Shown one piece after another: positions 25,525 through 35,247 of a stretch of DNA of 64,000 nt; the stretch's first letter is position 1; each line of letters opens with the position of its first letter. The stretch is from positions 1-64,000 of the forward strand of contig DDYO01000023.1 in NCBI GenBank assembly GCA_002348045.1. Direction: 5' to 3'. Made by a program: the position numbers and the translations under genes. The stretch is from Anaerolineales bacterium UBA2232. GTDB lineage: Bacteria > Chloroflexota > Anaerolineae > UBA2200. The notes beneath the pieces are model-generated. The model saw only the letters and a list, made by a program, of their open reading frames with translations. It searched no databases and was not told the origin of the DNA.

Positions 25525-27024
25525 CTAGCGCGCTGCAAGCTCCGGGAGCGTACAGGAAAGCCCCAGCGCCAGGCACAACCAGAACAGCGTAACAGCTGGC
25601 TGGAAGTTGATGTTAAAGTAATAGTGGTCGAGCACGCTCGTGACCATCACACCAACCAGGGCGGTCAGGAAGGCGAGCAATATTGCCTCGTCGCGAGGCC
25701 GGCCCGCCAGGGGCGCAAGCCCTCGCCACATGTGGACAACGGCGATGCCCAGAATGACAAAAAAAGTCAGCAAGCCAAGCAGGCCCATCTCTTCAGCAAG
25801 GAGCAAATACACACTGGATACCCCGATGTAGGTGTCGATATCCGGCGCGCCGGCAAAGCCTACCCCGAGCAGTGGATAGCGAGAGATGAGGGTCAGTGCG
25901 TCCTTGTACTCGCCAAAGCGCATCTGGGTGGCAAGGTCCTCACCACGAAAACCCACTATGAAACGATCGACATAGTACTGAGTGGGTGGAAGGAGCAGGA
26001 TAACGAGGGCGATGACCAGCAGGAGGACAAGGAATCTCCGATAGTGCAGGAACACCAGCAGGGTACCTGCCACAGCTAAACCGAGCATGGCGCTGCGAGA
26101 GTAGGTGAGTATCAGGCAGACGGCCATCGTCGCCCAGATCGGCACGACAATCCAGTTGATGCCTCGCCAGTGCAGCCCTCGCCGGAAGATGGGCAGTGGA
26201 TCAGGGGTCAGGAGCTGGGGTGTCGCGAGGGCGGTTGCGAACAAGAGGAGCCCCCCGAGGGAGTTGGGATCAATAGCGGTCGATGTAGCTCGCAGGGGTA
26301 AGCTGGAGTCGTTTTCAACATAACGCAAGACGGTGTCCCCCGCTGGATAGTGGAACACCCGGAGGGCTGACAACAAGCGAACGGTGAGGTCCTTGGGGAG
26401 GAAGTAGAGCACTAGCCCCAGGACAGCGGTGGCAAATCCTGCCAAAATGATCACCGTGAGGACATCACCCACACTCCGGGGACCTCGTACGTTGTTGGCG
26501 ATGAGAAACACAAGAAAGAGGGCTAACAGGAACTCTACGAAATGCCGCAGGAGATTGGTGGTTAGCGGTCCGTAGGACAGGCCGATGATGAACGACAGAC
26601 AAGCCAGCCCCATGAAGAGGACGAGTGGAATGGTGCCGGGCGGCAAGATGACCTCCTCTTGCTTCTTGCGGGCCAATCGGAAAAGCCAGCTGACGATCAG
26701 GATGCCCAGGGTTACGTCCAGAAAGGTTGGGGTGAAGCCAATGTCAGGCACTGGTACGGATCCGTAGGGAAGAAGGAAGATGATGGCCACCGTAGCGTAC
26801 AGAGTCAGTTGCATGCTCCGCAGCAGCAGCAATCCCCCGGTGAGTCCAAGCAGGAGGGCAACGGCGAGGAGAGGGCCCAGGAACGCAAAGAGGCCTCCGA
26901 CTGTCAAGCCCACGATCGCCGATAGCAGGAGGACTGCGATCACTCTACGAACACGTGGGCCAGTTACCAGCCAGGACTGCAGGCTACGAACAGCGGTAGA
27001 TCCTCTCACAGACACTCCTGCCAT
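25525..27024 (-). CDS. O-antigen ligase / Wzy-like membrane protein
   Basis: A 499-residue polytopic membrane protein with about 11-12 hydrophobic segments. The core shows the Wzy_C pattern: ILTYSRSAMLGLAVAGTLL (about residues 300-320), a long outer loop with FGEYKDALTLISRYPLLGVG and then SSVYLLLAEEMGLLGLL. The expected His of the family is not at the usual place; VYLLLAEE stands where HNxYL is common. It is the last glycan gene of the minus-strand run, 121 nt after a GT39-like gene. With the protein at 2948-4396 it gives the region two ligase/polymerase-type enzymes. Confidence 0.82.
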   Translation of the reverse strand: MAGVSVRGSTAVRSLQSWLVTGPRVRRVIAVLLLSAIVGLTVGGLFAFLGPLLAVALLLGLTGGLLLLRSMQLTLYATVAIIFLLPYGSVPVPDIGFTPTFLDVTLGILIVSWLFRLARKKQEEVILPPGTIPLVLFMGLACLSFIIGLSYGPLTTNLLRHFVEFLLALFLVFLIANNVRGPRSVGDVLTVIILAGFATAVLGLVLYFLPKDLTVRLLSALRVFHYPAGDTVLRYVENDSSLPLRATSTAIDPNSLGGLLLFATALATPQLLTPDPLPIFRRGLHWRGINWIVVPIWATMAVCLILTYSRSAMLGLAVAGTLLVFLHYRRFLVLLLVIALVILLLPPTQYYVDRFIVGFRGEDLATQMRFGEYKDALTLISRYPLLGVGFAGAPDIDTYIGVSSVYLLLAEEMGLLGLLTFFVILGIAVVHMWRGLAPLAGRPRDEAILLAFLTALVGVMVTSVLDHYYFNINFQPAVTLFWLCLALGLSCTLPELAAR

Positions 27025-27145
27025 TTGTGGTTCTGTTCATTGTCGAGTGTAGCATAATACCTTTCCCTGGACAAGGGCAGGGCGAGCTTTCGGAAAGCCT
27101 TCTGGCCGGTTGGCCTTGCCCGCGAAGGCGAGGGATCCACCCGGA

Positions 27146-29941
27146 TTACCGGTGGATCTGCACTAATGTGAGCACGGCATGGTCTGCCTGCTGCCCACCC
27201 TGCTGGACCATCACTCGCTCACCGCTGCGCTCATCGTACAGCACCGCGATAAGGGTATAGTCCCCGGCGGGTAAGTCGGCAGGGAGGGCCAATTCGTGCT
27301 CATCGGTGATGACTTCGCCGGGCAGCCAGGCGGTGGTCGGACGGGTCCAGCGGGCCGGAACGGCATCGTGCTGGGACACGGGTGGCGAACCGGGAACGAG
27401 GAGTTGCACGCTCACCTTGTAGCCCGAATTGACTGGCCCTTGGCACTTCCAGTAGAGCGTTGCCGTGAGTGTGGCGCCCGTCTGGACGGCAGCTTCCGAC
27501 AGGTCGTAGCCAACCAATGCGATGGAAGGTCCAAAGTCCGCTGCGACAATGTGTTGCATGGGTGGCAGCACGTACTGGCGCTCGCGGGTTGAAACACGCA
27601 CCGTGACCAGCCGCGCCATTCGATTCCGGGCACCGGCCTCGAGGTAGTACTCACCTGCGGGAAGGTCAGGGGGTACCGTGAACGCATAGACTGCACGGTT
27701 GACCTGGCCTCGGCCGAGATTGTCCTCGCGGTCAAATAGGATCGGAAACTGCAGCTGCAGGGCCGCTTGGCCCTGGATGTCGACGAGCTGCAAGGCGACC
27801 GGCTCTCGGGCAGAAACTGGCGCCTCGTTGCGCCACCACAGGGATAAGATTACCGTCTCGCCCTGGCTGGGGCTGGACGTCGAGACGTCAAAGCCCAGCA
27901 GTTGCAGGCCACCCCCGATGTCAAGGTACAGGGCCTCCGCTGGTGGAGTTGGTTCAGGGCCCAAGTCGCTCTTTGTCAAGTCAATGGTCTCCAACGGTAG
28001 GAGCTGTCCACGATGCGCGTCATCGGCACTGGACCAATCCAGGTTGCGCCGCGTCGCAGGATCGAACACCTGCAACGATACGCGGTACTGGCCCTCTGGC
28101 AGGTCAGCTGGCAGGGTTAGGTCGGCGCGTCCTCGTATGGGTACACCCACTGGCCACACAGGAGGGAGAAAGTACGGAGTGCTCAGGGCCTGATCGTGGC
28201 GCAGGTATTCATTGCCCTGCGCATCGTGGAGGAGCCATGTGAAGCTGTAGTCTCGGGTCAGGTGCTCGATGGCCTGCCAGTAGAGGACATAATGCATTTG
28301 CCCACCTTCTCGCTGCCAGCGGTCAAATCCCAGGAGGCGCAGGCTCTGAAAGTCCACCTCCAAGGTCACCTGTGGTGATGGCGCGGCAGCGATCACGGTG
28401 TCGCGTTCAAGGATTTCAAAGGCAAGCAGCCGGTAGCCCAAGAACTGTGGCTGTGGCGTGATCTCGCGGCCTACCCGATTGAGCTCAGTCACCACCATAT
28501 CCGTGGGGTCGGCGAACTCATAGTGCCACAGTACCAGCCACACCCGAGCCGGCTGACCGTGGAGGATTTCGTTGAGCTTGCCAGCAGCTCCCGTATAGTC
28601 CCGTCCAACGTGAAGTCCGTACCACTGGCTGCTGCCTTGGTAATAATGCTGCAAGGCGTACGGAGCGTTTTCGACGAGAAGGATGGCATCCTCGGGGCCA
28701 GTGTGTTGGCTCAGGTAAGTCGCGAGGCCTCGGGCATCATCACGGGCGTTGCTCCTGCCTTGCACGACCTGGAGGGCCTCAGTTCCCGAGAGCATTACGA
28801 TGGGCACGATGGCTGCGAGAAAGAAGAGCGGTCCCCACCGACCCAGGCGGTGTAGAAGGGAGTAGAGCATGAGTGCCAGGGCGACGTACAGTGGCGGTGC
28901 AGCGATGATGGCGTAACGGGCTGCGAATTTTGGAGCAATGGCAACGGCCACATAGGCCAGTGCCAATGGGGAGACGACTGACAAAACCACTAGGGCGAAT
29001 CGTGTGGCCCGTCCAGACCAACGCAAGCGGCTACGGAGGCCAATCAAGACCAACCCGATGGCAGCGGCTGCGCCAAGGAGCACACCCCAGCGTGCTGTGC
29101 TGCTGGGCAGGAACGTGCCCCACATGGCCCGAAGGAACGAGATCGGATCAATCCTGGTGGTGACCCAGTAGTCGGGAGACCGGAACATGCGCAGCATCTG
29201 CTGAATGGCCGGCCAGACCCATGGCAGGTAGAAACCCCCGGCAAGGAGGGTGCCAACGACGGCAGCCCGCAGCCTCTTGTGGTCCAGGAAGAGAGCGTGG
29301 AGCAAGAAGGCGGGCAGGATGAAAGCGGAAAAGTACAGGGTGTAAAGGCTGGAAGTCACCAGCAGGATCCACAACGCCCAGGACCGACAAGCGGCGCGTT
29401 GAGTTCGGTTGATGGTACGCAGGTACAACCACACGGCGGCCAGAGCCAGCATGGCAGCCATGGCATACATCCGGGTTTCCTGTGCATAGTACGCCAGGAA
29501 GGGTGAAGTAGCTACGAGGCTGGACGCGCCGAGAGCGGCCAAAGTGCCCGCGTGGGCATCGGGTTCGCTATGGCCCCATACCTCTCGGGTGATGGCAAAG
29601 GCAAGTGGCACCAGCAATACGGTACAAGCCGCTGAGATGAAGCGTACTGCCCACTCACTCTCTCCTGCGAACAACATCCAAAAATGCAGCAGCAGGTAGT
29701 ACAGTGGCGGGTGAATGTCCTCAGTAACCAGGGTGTGAAACAAGGCAGGCAGCGATCGAGAGGCAAAGGTCGTGCTGAGGGCCTCGTCGAACCACAGGCC
29801 CTGCAGCCCCAAGGTGGGCACGTAAAGAAGGAACGCGGCCAGGGTCGGCAGGATGGCCAGCGCAATCCATCTGGAGTGAGGATGCAGCCTGGGGACCGGG
29901 TGAGGATCTGGAGTGTTCACTTGATGTTCAAGAGCTGCCAT
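27146..29941 (-). CDS. GT39-like membrane glycosyltransferase with three C-terminal beta modules
   Basis: A 931-residue protein. The ATG at 29941 is chosen because GGTGGAG lies just upstream and the upstream gene ends 10 nt before it; an extended frame would run into that gene. Residues about 20-420 are membrane-embedded and match the ArnT/PMT_2 family: LWFDEALSTTFA near residue 50 carries the catalytic-type Asp-Glu, and IHPPLYYLLLHFW follows. The C-terminal 400 residues hold three related beta modules (LLGFDRW, LLGFDVS and LVGYDLS starts) with a recurring LxLYW and LPADLPxGxY pattern. Such enzymes use polyprenyl-phosphate sugars outside the membrane. The modules may bind or present the glycan. 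Confidence 0.8.
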   Translation of the reverse strand: MAALEHQVNTPDPHPVPRLHPHSRWIALAILPTLAAFLLYVPTLGLQGLWFDEALSTTFASRSLPALFHTLVTEDIHPPLYYLLLHFWMLFAGESEWAVRFISAACTVLLVPLAFAITREVWGHSEPDAHAGTLAALGASSLVATSPFLAYYAQETRMYAMAAMLALAAVWLYLRTINRTQRAACRSWALWILLVTSSLYTLYFSAFILPAFLLHALFLDHKRLRAAVVGTLLAGGFYLPWVWPAIQQMLRMFRSPDYWVTTRIDPISFLRAMWGTFLPSSTARWGVLLGAAAAIGLVLIGLRSRLRWSGRATRFALVVLSVVSPLALAYVAVAIAPKFAARYAIIAAPPLYVALALMLYSLLHRLGRWGPLFFLAAIVPIVMLSGTEALQVVQGRSNARDDARGLATYLSQHTGPEDAILLVENAPYALQHYYQGSSQWYGLHVGRDYTGAAGKLNEILHGQPARVWLVLWHYEFADPTDMVVTELNRVGREITPQPQFLGYRLLAFEILERDTVIAAAPSPQVTLEVDFQSLRLLGFDRWQREGGQMHYVLYWQAIEHLTRDYSFTWLLHDAQGNEYLRHDQALSTPYFLPPVWPVGVPIRGRADLTLPADLPEGQYRVSLQVFDPATRRNLDWSSADDAHRGQLLPLETIDLTKSDLGPEPTPPAEALYLDIGGGLQLLGFDVSTSSPSQGETVILSLWWRNEAPVSAREPVALQLVDIQGQAALQLQFPILFDREDNLGRGQVNRAVYAFTVPPDLPAGEYYLEAGARNRMARLVTVRVSTRERQYVLPPMQHIVAADFGPSIALVGYDLSEAAVQTGATLTATLYWKCQGPVNSGYKVSVQLLVPGSPPVSQHDAVPARWTRPTTAWLPGEVITDEHELALPADLPAGDYTLIAVLYDERSGERVMVQQGGQQADHAVLTLVQIHR

Positions 29942-29951
29942 TGATCTCCAC

Positions 29952-32318
29952 CTACTCGGCCACACGGAGTCTCGTAAGAACGAGGTGGTCTGACTTGGGC
30001 TGGCCAGCCGCATCGAGCAGTGTCAGCCGCTCCTGGGTTTCGGCGAGGTACAACCCTATCTGGACAGAATAGGCGCCGAGAGGAGCGCTCTCTGGTACTG
30101 ACAGTGTGAGTTGATCGGCAACGAGCGCATCCACGAGCCAGGAGGAAGTAGGCGCCTGTCCCTGCTGTGGCCAACCATCGTGCTGAGCGATCCGTTCGCC
30201 TCTCTCGTCCAACAGGTGCGCAAAGACGCTCCAATTCTCACTCATCGGCTGCAAGGCACGCCAGTAAAGCGTCAGTCCCAGTGACTGCCCGGGTGAGACT
30301 CGACGATCGGTCACGTCATAGCCGACCAGTGCAATCCGACCGCCAAAGTTGACAGCAGTTGCATTGGGTAGCGAGAAAGATGCTGGTGTGATGGCCAAAG
30401 GATGAAAGCGCACCTGGTCATGGCCTGCCCAGAGGTCAGGGCTCGTGACGAGGAGCCGGCGCATAGTCAAAGGCTCGTAAAGCCCTATTTCGAGAATGAC
30501 CTGGTCGGGAGTGAATGTTGTCACGGGCAGGGCCAGCATGTGAGGATCCGAAATGAGGTCGCCAGCTTGCCATCCGCGGGTAGGACAGGTGCTGAGACAA
30601 GGTGGGGCATCATGCTGAGCAACTACCAGGTCGTGCTGGCCCAACAGGTGTACAAATACCGTATAGTCCTCAGCCGGCGTGGCGAGGCACGTCCAGTACA
30701 GCGTGAGGTTGAGCACGTCACCAGGGTGCAATTCATTCTGGTCCACGGTGTAGGCCGTCAGCTCGATCTCGCCGGCAAGGACGATGTGCACCGGAACGGC
30801 GTTGGCTGGGACGGTAGCACTCTCGGTTTCGTATCGGGGCATCTGGCGTTGATAGATGGTGACCGGCCCGCCCCAGAAGGTGAAGTCCTCGAAGACTCTG
30901 ACCGGTTGGTAGGCCGCCGAAAACCATTGGTCCTGTCGCAGGTCATAGGAGTACAGTGGGTTCACCCGGGTGAGAACGACATAGTCTGGTTGATAGTGAA
31001 AAAGAGCCCAATGCATGTGTCCAGCGCGCAGGGCCTCAATGACCGCTGGGCGCAGGAGGCCCAGAAAGTCCACCATGGTACGCTGCGCATAGTAGCCGAT
31101 GACGCCTACTTCGGTGACGCCAACAGTGGCGTCAGGCGGCGTTTCCTGGTTGAGCCATTCACCCACGCGGCGATAGACGTTGACTTTGGCCTCGGGCAGA
31201 ACCTTGTACTCAACCGCGTCCGGGGGAACCGCGCCCGGCTGGCGTAGGGCCTGACCGATGTGCGCGTTGGAGACCAACTGTGGAAGGACCAGGATCATCA
31301 CCACGGCGATAGACAGGATCAATCGACTCCTGGGGGATGGAACCCTGATAGCCAGAGTTTGCGCCCCGACACCTGCCACCACTACCAGTGCGGGAATCAG
31401 TGGTGCATAGTACCAGTGATATGGTGCAACGCCCAGGGCCACGTAACCTGCTGCGTACAGGAGCGCCCAGGCGATGATGGGCCAGAGGCGTGGCTGTTGG
31501 CGCGTGCTCAAGATGCCCAGTATCAGGGCGGCAACAAGGGTGACATACAGCCAGCTCTGGTCGAAATATCCTCTGGCCAGGATGGCCGCGCCCTGCAAGA
31601 AGGTGGTGTGAGCGTAAAAGCCGGTCACTCCCAGGCGGGCCTGAGCGGCCTTGGCGGCCAAGGTAATGGGCAGGGGCGTACCGAACAACATCGTGAGGTA
31701 CAGGAACCATGGTCCTGCCAGCCCCACGCCGATCGCCATGGACCGCCAGGGAAGCGAACGCCTGGAGACGACATAATGCAAGCCCACGACCACGATGGGG
31801 ATGATCCCGTCGTTACGAATCATCAGGGCCAGCGCGAGGAAGACTGCCGTGCGGGAAAGCCTCCTCGTGTCGTAAGAGTGGAATGCTGCCAGCACCAGGG
31901 CCAAGTAGAGGGCGGTCTCAAACCCAAGGCTGAGCCAGAGAAGCGGCGCTGTCAGGTACAGCAGGCTTGCCACCACCCCGGCCAGTCTCATTCCAGAGTT
32001 CCGGCACAGCAGATAGAGGCATATGGCGCCGATCAACATGGCGGCCACTCCCAGGGTATTGCTGAGGAGGGGTAAGTCAGCGGTTAGCCATGTACCCGCT
32101 GCCAGGAGAACGGCATATAGAGGCGCCGTGGTGCTCAACACGGATTCTCCTTGGTTGTAAACGAGACCCAGGCCGTTTCGTAGGTTCCTGGCGTAGCGAT
32201 AGGTAACAAACGGGTCATCGAAAGTCATCCCGCCGAGCAGGATGCCGAGAATCAGCGCCGTGAATAACAACAGCAGCAGTATGCCCTTGTCAATCCTGTC
32301 CAGGTGCCGTGCCATCAC
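29952..32318 (-). CDS. GT39-like membrane glycosyltransferase with two C-terminal beta modules
   Basis: A 788-residue protein with about 10 membrane segments in the first 340 residues. TFDDPFVTYRYARNL near residue 32 puts the Asp-Asp pair in the first outer loop as in ArnT/mannosyltransferase-like proteins, and YFDQSWLYVT follows later. Residues about 490-788 contain two copies of the same beta module as the neighbouring GT39 protein (ELTAYTVDQNELHPGDVLNL and ALVGYDVTDRRVSPGQSLGL). GTG at 32318 overlaps the upstream TGA (GTGA); ATG at 32315 is an equally good alternative. Probably a polyprenyl-phosphate-sugar-dependent transferase; sugar unknown. Confidence 0.78.
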   Translation of the reverse strand: MMARHLDRIDKGILLLLLFTALILGILLGGMTFDDPFVTYRYARNLRNGLGLVYNQGESVLSTTAPLYAVLLAAGTWLTADLPLLSNTLGVAAMLIGAICLYLLCRNSGMRLAGVVASLLYLTAPLLWLSLGFETALYLALVLAAFHSYDTRRLSRTAVFLALALMIRNDGIIPIVVVGLHYVVSRRSLPWRSMAIGVGLAGPWFLYLTMLFGTPLPITLAAKAAQARLGVTGFYAHTTFLQGAAILARGYFDQSWLYVTLVAALILGILSTRQQPRLWPIIAWALLYAAGYVALGVAPYHWYYAPLIPALVVVAGVGAQTLAIRVPSPRSRLILSIAVVMILVLPQLVSNAHIGQALRQPGAVPPDAVEYKVLPEAKVNVYRRVGEWLNQETPPDATVGVTEVGVIGYYAQRTMVDFLGLLRPAVIEALRAGHMHWALFHYQPDYVVLTRVNPLYSYDLRQDQWFSAAYQPVRVFEDFTFWGGPVTIYQRQMPRYETESATVPANAVPVHIVLAGEIELTAYTVDQNELHPGDVLNLTLYWTCLATPAEDYTVFVHLLGQHDLVVAQHDAPPCLSTCPTRGWQAGDLISDPHMLALPVTTFTPDQVILEIGLYEPLTMRRLLVTSPDLWAGHDQVRFHPLAITPASFSLPNATAVNFGGRIALVGYDVTDRRVSPGQSLGLTLYWRALQPMSENWSVFAHLLDERGERIAQHDGWPQQGQAPTSSWLVDALVADQLTLSVPESAPLGAYSVQIGLYLAETQERLTLLDAAGQPKSDHLVLTRLRVAE

Positions 32319-33496
32319 GTTCTAAGGGCTCCCAGCTCTTGATAGAACTGAGCGGTTTGATCAGCGATGTGATCCCAACTGAACTGCTTGGCAAGAGCTG
32401 AGGCTCCCCGTCCCAGGCGCCGGCGCAATTCTGGATCGGTGATCAGTCGCTCAGCAGCAGCGGAGATAGCGCGCACGTCATCGGGAGGGGCCAGCAGCAC
32501 GTTCTGGTCATCCAAGAGAGTCTCAAGGCGCACTCGAGGCTGGGTGGAGATGATGGGCAGCCCGTGGGCCAGGGCTGCCATGAAGCTGCCCCGGCGATAG
32601 GAGGCTCCGTCTAGGTAGGGTAGTATACAGAGGTCGGATGCCCAGAAGTTGGCGGATACTTGCTCCGGCGCGGTGAAGCCTGTCCAGATCATCCGCTGCT
32701 CCAGGTTTAGCCCCTGAGCCAGCTCCTGGACGCGGCGCAAAGAGACGGCATTGGTTGGATCACTGGATCCGATCTGCCCTCCAATCATCAAGAGCTTGAT
32801 CTTGTGTCCGCGGTGAATCAACTCCGCCGTAACGCGAAGCAACGCCTCGCCTCCCTTGCTGGCATTGAGGAACCCGAAATAGCACAGCACGGTTTCATCC
32901 TCGGAGATTCCCATCGCGCTGCGGTGCGCGCTGCGGTCATAATTCGGCGGAGCCTGTGTCGGAATGTTGCTGCCGATGGGGATCAAGCGCAATGGAGTGG
33001 TGAGCCGCGAGTCTAGGATGTCCTCTTGGTCTTCTTCGTTGGTGACAATCACTCCATCACAGTGACGCATCAAGAGCCTGTTTACAGCCTGGCGGAGGGG
33101 GCCAGCCTTTGGAAAGAGGTACGGCACTCTGAGGTCGTGGAGGGTTACCAGCAGGCGAGGACCTGGCTGGATCCTACGAATGAGCGAGGGCAGCAAGTTA
33201 ATCGCTGGGTGCATGCCATACGCGGCAGTCTGGTACTGAATGTGCACGACATCGGGCGTCGATTGGCGCATCGTTGACAGGACGATGGACCAACACTGCC
33301 AGTTCCAGCGAGTGACCACAGGGCGCACTTCAGGGTCGTGGGGCAGCGATGGCTCCGGGGGCGGTTGTGCTGCAGTGGAAGTGAGCACACACGTTGCATG
33401 ACCCTGGTGCTGTAAGGCCCGTCCCAGCTCGCGAGTATAGTCGCCGACTCCGCCCTGCATCGGCGGGTACTCCCCGCTAATCAGACAAACCCTCAT
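32315..33496 (-). CDS. GT4-type glycosyltransferase
   Basis: A 393-residue GT-B protein beginning VCLISGEYPPMQGGVGDYTR, the classic GT4 acceptor loop with GGVG. A VVHIQYQTAAYGMHP segment follows near residue 95 and the donor half has CYFGFLNASKGGEALL near residue 212. The usual final E-x7-E motif is weak; the equivalent region reads SYRRGSFMAALAHGLPII with only the AALAHGLP part conserved. It is coupled on both sides by short overlaps, with the GT2 gene upstream and a GT39-like gene downstream. Donor unknown. Confidence 0.85.
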   Translation of the reverse strand: MRVCLISGEYPPMQGGVGDYTRELGRALQHQGHATCVLTSTAAQPPPEPSLPHDPEVRPVVTRWNWQCWSIVLSTMRQSTPDVVHIQYQTAAYGMHPAINLLPSLIRRIQPGPRLLVTLHDLRVPYLFPKAGPLRQAVNRLLMRHCDGVIVTNEEDQEDILDSRLTTPLRLIPIGSNIPTQAPPNYDRSAHRSAMGISEDETVLCYFGFLNASKGGEALLRVTAELIHRGHKIKLLMIGGQIGSSDPTNAVSLRRVQELAQGLNLEQRMIWTGFTAPEQVSANFWASDLCILPYLDGASYRRGSFMAALAHGLPIISTQPRVRLETLLDDQNVLLAPPDDVRAISAAAERLITDPELRRRLGRGASALAKQFSWDHIADQTAQFYQELGALRT

Positions 33497-34449
33497 GACT
33501 GCGCTCCAGTGCTTGGCCGTAGACCAGAACGCAGGACTTGTCGGTACGCTTGGATGCGCTCACGGCGCAGTGGCCTCTTGTGCCCCACCAACCACTTGGC
33601 CACTTCGAGGCCGAGTTGGTAGGCATAGATGAACAGGAGGTAGATGCGCAAAGCCTCACCAACTAAAGGGCCGTGGTGCTTGCGAAAATACTGGACCTTG
33701 CTGGTCTGGAAGTAGATGTGGCGCGCGGGCGCCACCTGACCGCTACTTTGTCCTTCATGGTGGATGATCTGGGCATCTGGAAAGTAGGCCACGCGCCAGC
33801 CGCTCATCTTGAAACGCCGGCACCAGTCCAACTCTTCGGAGTACATAAAGAACTGCTCATCGAGGGGGCCGACCTGCTCCCAGGCCTGGCGTCGTACGAG
33901 CAGGCATGCGCCCACCAGCCAGTCAACGTCCTGTTCCTGATCGTCACTGCGGTCCTGCACATAGTAGGTTCGCAGCATGGGCATATTGGGGAACCATTGC
34001 TGCACCACCGTGCTTTCGACGAGTGCGGTAGCCAGAGTGGGAAAGCGGCGACGCGAGGGCTGTGTGCGGCCATCGGGGAACAGCAGGCGGGGTCCCAACA
34101 CTCCGATGTCGGGGTGGGCTTCCATGTAGTCCACCATGCTGGACAATGCGGTTCCCACGACCTCCGTATCCGGGTTCAGCAGAAGCAAGTAGGTCCCGGT
34201 CGCTTGCCCCAATCCGACATTATTGCCGCGGGCGAAACCGAGGTTGCGTTCAGCTGCAATGAGCTTGACCGTGGGGAAGCGCCGAGCCACCACTTGCACG
34301 CTATCATCGGTTGAAGCGTTGTCCACGACGATGATTTCGCAGTCGTTCCGGCTGCTGTCAACGCGGAGCAGGATGGACGCCAGACAACGTTCCAACAAGG
34401 GTCGCACATTCCAGCTTACAATCACGATAGACAGAGTGGGCTCAGACAG
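33493..34449 (-). CDS. GT2-family glycosyltransferase (rhamnosyltransferase-like)
   Basis: A GT-A fold protein of about 318 residues. VIVSWNVRPLLERCL opens the nucleotide-binding beta1; NLGFARGNNVGL and LLLLNPDTEV give the DxD-like region; FFMYSEELDWCRRFKMSGW is the ED(W)CRR acceptor-site motif common in rhamnosyl- and galactofuranosyl-transferases. The only ATG/GTG/TTG start, GTG at 34425, would cut into beta1. A CTG at 34449, 9 nt after GAGGT, restores SEPTLSIVIVSWN, so a CTG start is proposed. The stop overlaps the GT4 start (ATGA). With GDP-rhamnose genes in the same run a deoxyhexose donor is plausible. Confidence 0.85.
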   Translation of the reverse strand: MSEPTLSIVIVSWNVRPLLERCLASILLRVDSSRNDCEIIVVDNASTDDSVQVVARRFPTVKLIAAERNLGFARGNNVGLGQATGTYLLLLNPDTEVVGTALSSMVDYMEAHPDIGVLGPRLLFPDGRTQPSRRRFPTLATALVESTVVQQWFPNMPMLRTYYVQDRSDDQEQDVDWLVGACLLVRRQAWEQVGPLDEQFFMYSEELDWCRRFKMSGWRVAYFPDAQIIHHEGQSSGQVAPARHIYFQTSKVQYFRKHHGPLVGEALRIYLLFIYAYQLGLEVAKWLVGHKRPLRRERIQAYRQVLRSGLRPSTGAQS

Positions 34450-34467
34450 ATGAACCGTACCTCGCTT

Positions 34468-35247
34468 CTACTCAACCATCGGAGGCAGGCCAAACAGCGC
34501 TTGCGCGTTGGCGGTGGTGGCCTCGGCGACCCTGTCCACGCTGATACCCAGTAGCCTGGCGATACCTTGGGCAACCATGACCGTATAGGCTGGTTCGTTC
34601 CGTTGGCCGCGGTATGGATGAGGGGCCAGGTAGGGACAGTCGGTCTCCACCAGCATTCGTTCCAGGGGTATCTTGCGGACCACCTGTTGCAGGCTCTGTG
34701 CGTTGCGGAACGTTACTGGGCCGGCAAAGGAGATGTAGAATCCCAAGCCGATGGCCTCATGAGCCATCTGCGCAGAACCCGAGAAGCAATGCAGTACCCC
34801 ACGCAGCCGCCGGCCATGCGCTTTCAGCAGGGACAGGGTTTCGTCGTGGGCCTCGCGATCATGAATGATGACCGGCTTGTCCAATGTCTGGGCGAGCTTG
34901 AGTTGAGCAACGAACACCTCATGCTGCACAGCGGGCGGCGACAGATTGTAGTGAAAGTCGAGGCCGATCTCGCCGATGGCCACAACCCGGTCTCTGGCGC
35001 ACCACTGTGCCAGCTCGTCCAGATACGATGGCCTGGCGTGAACTGCTTCGTGCGGATGAATGCCCACGGCTGCATACACCGTCGCATGCTGATCGGCGTA
35101 GGATACAGCCTTCTGACTGCTGGCCTGGTCAGCACCGACTGTCACTACGGCTGCCACGCCGGCGGCCGAAGCACGGGCGATTACTGCTTCACGGTCAGCG
35201 TCAAACCGATCTGCATCGAGATGGGCGTGCGTATCAACGAGAATCAC
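34468..35247 (-). CDS. TatD-family metal-dependent hydrolase
   Basis: A 259-residue TIM-barrel hydrolase. VDTHAHLDADRF carries the first metal-binding His pair, AIGEIGLDFHY the bridging Glu, IIHDREAHDETL and VLHCFSGSAQMA further His ligands and MLVETDCPYLAPHPYRG the final Asp. TatD proteins are Mg-dependent 3'-5' DNases involved in DNA repair and RNA/DNA turnover. All metal ligands appear present. It overlaps the phosphohexomutase gene by ATGA, so it is co-translated inside a polysaccharide operon; the functional link is unclear. Confidence 0.92.
   Translation of the reverse strand: MILVDTHAHLDADRFDADREAVIARASAAGVAAVVTVGADQASSQKAVSYADQHATVYAAVGIHPHEAVHARPSYLDELAQWCARDRVVAIGEIGLDFHYNLSPPAVQHEVFVAQLKLAQTLDKPVIIHDREAHDETLSLLKAHGRRLRGVLHCFSGSAQMAHEAIGLGFYISFAGPVTFRNAQSLQQVVRKIPLERMLVETDCPYLAPHPYRGQRNEPAYTVMVAQGIARLLGISVDRVAEATTANAQALFGLPPMVE

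Noticed and set aside
27134..27158. Inverted repeat GATCCACC / GGTGGATC at the end of the GT39-like gene
   Set aside because: It contains the stop codon, is only 8 bp and has no following T-run, so a terminator call is not justified.
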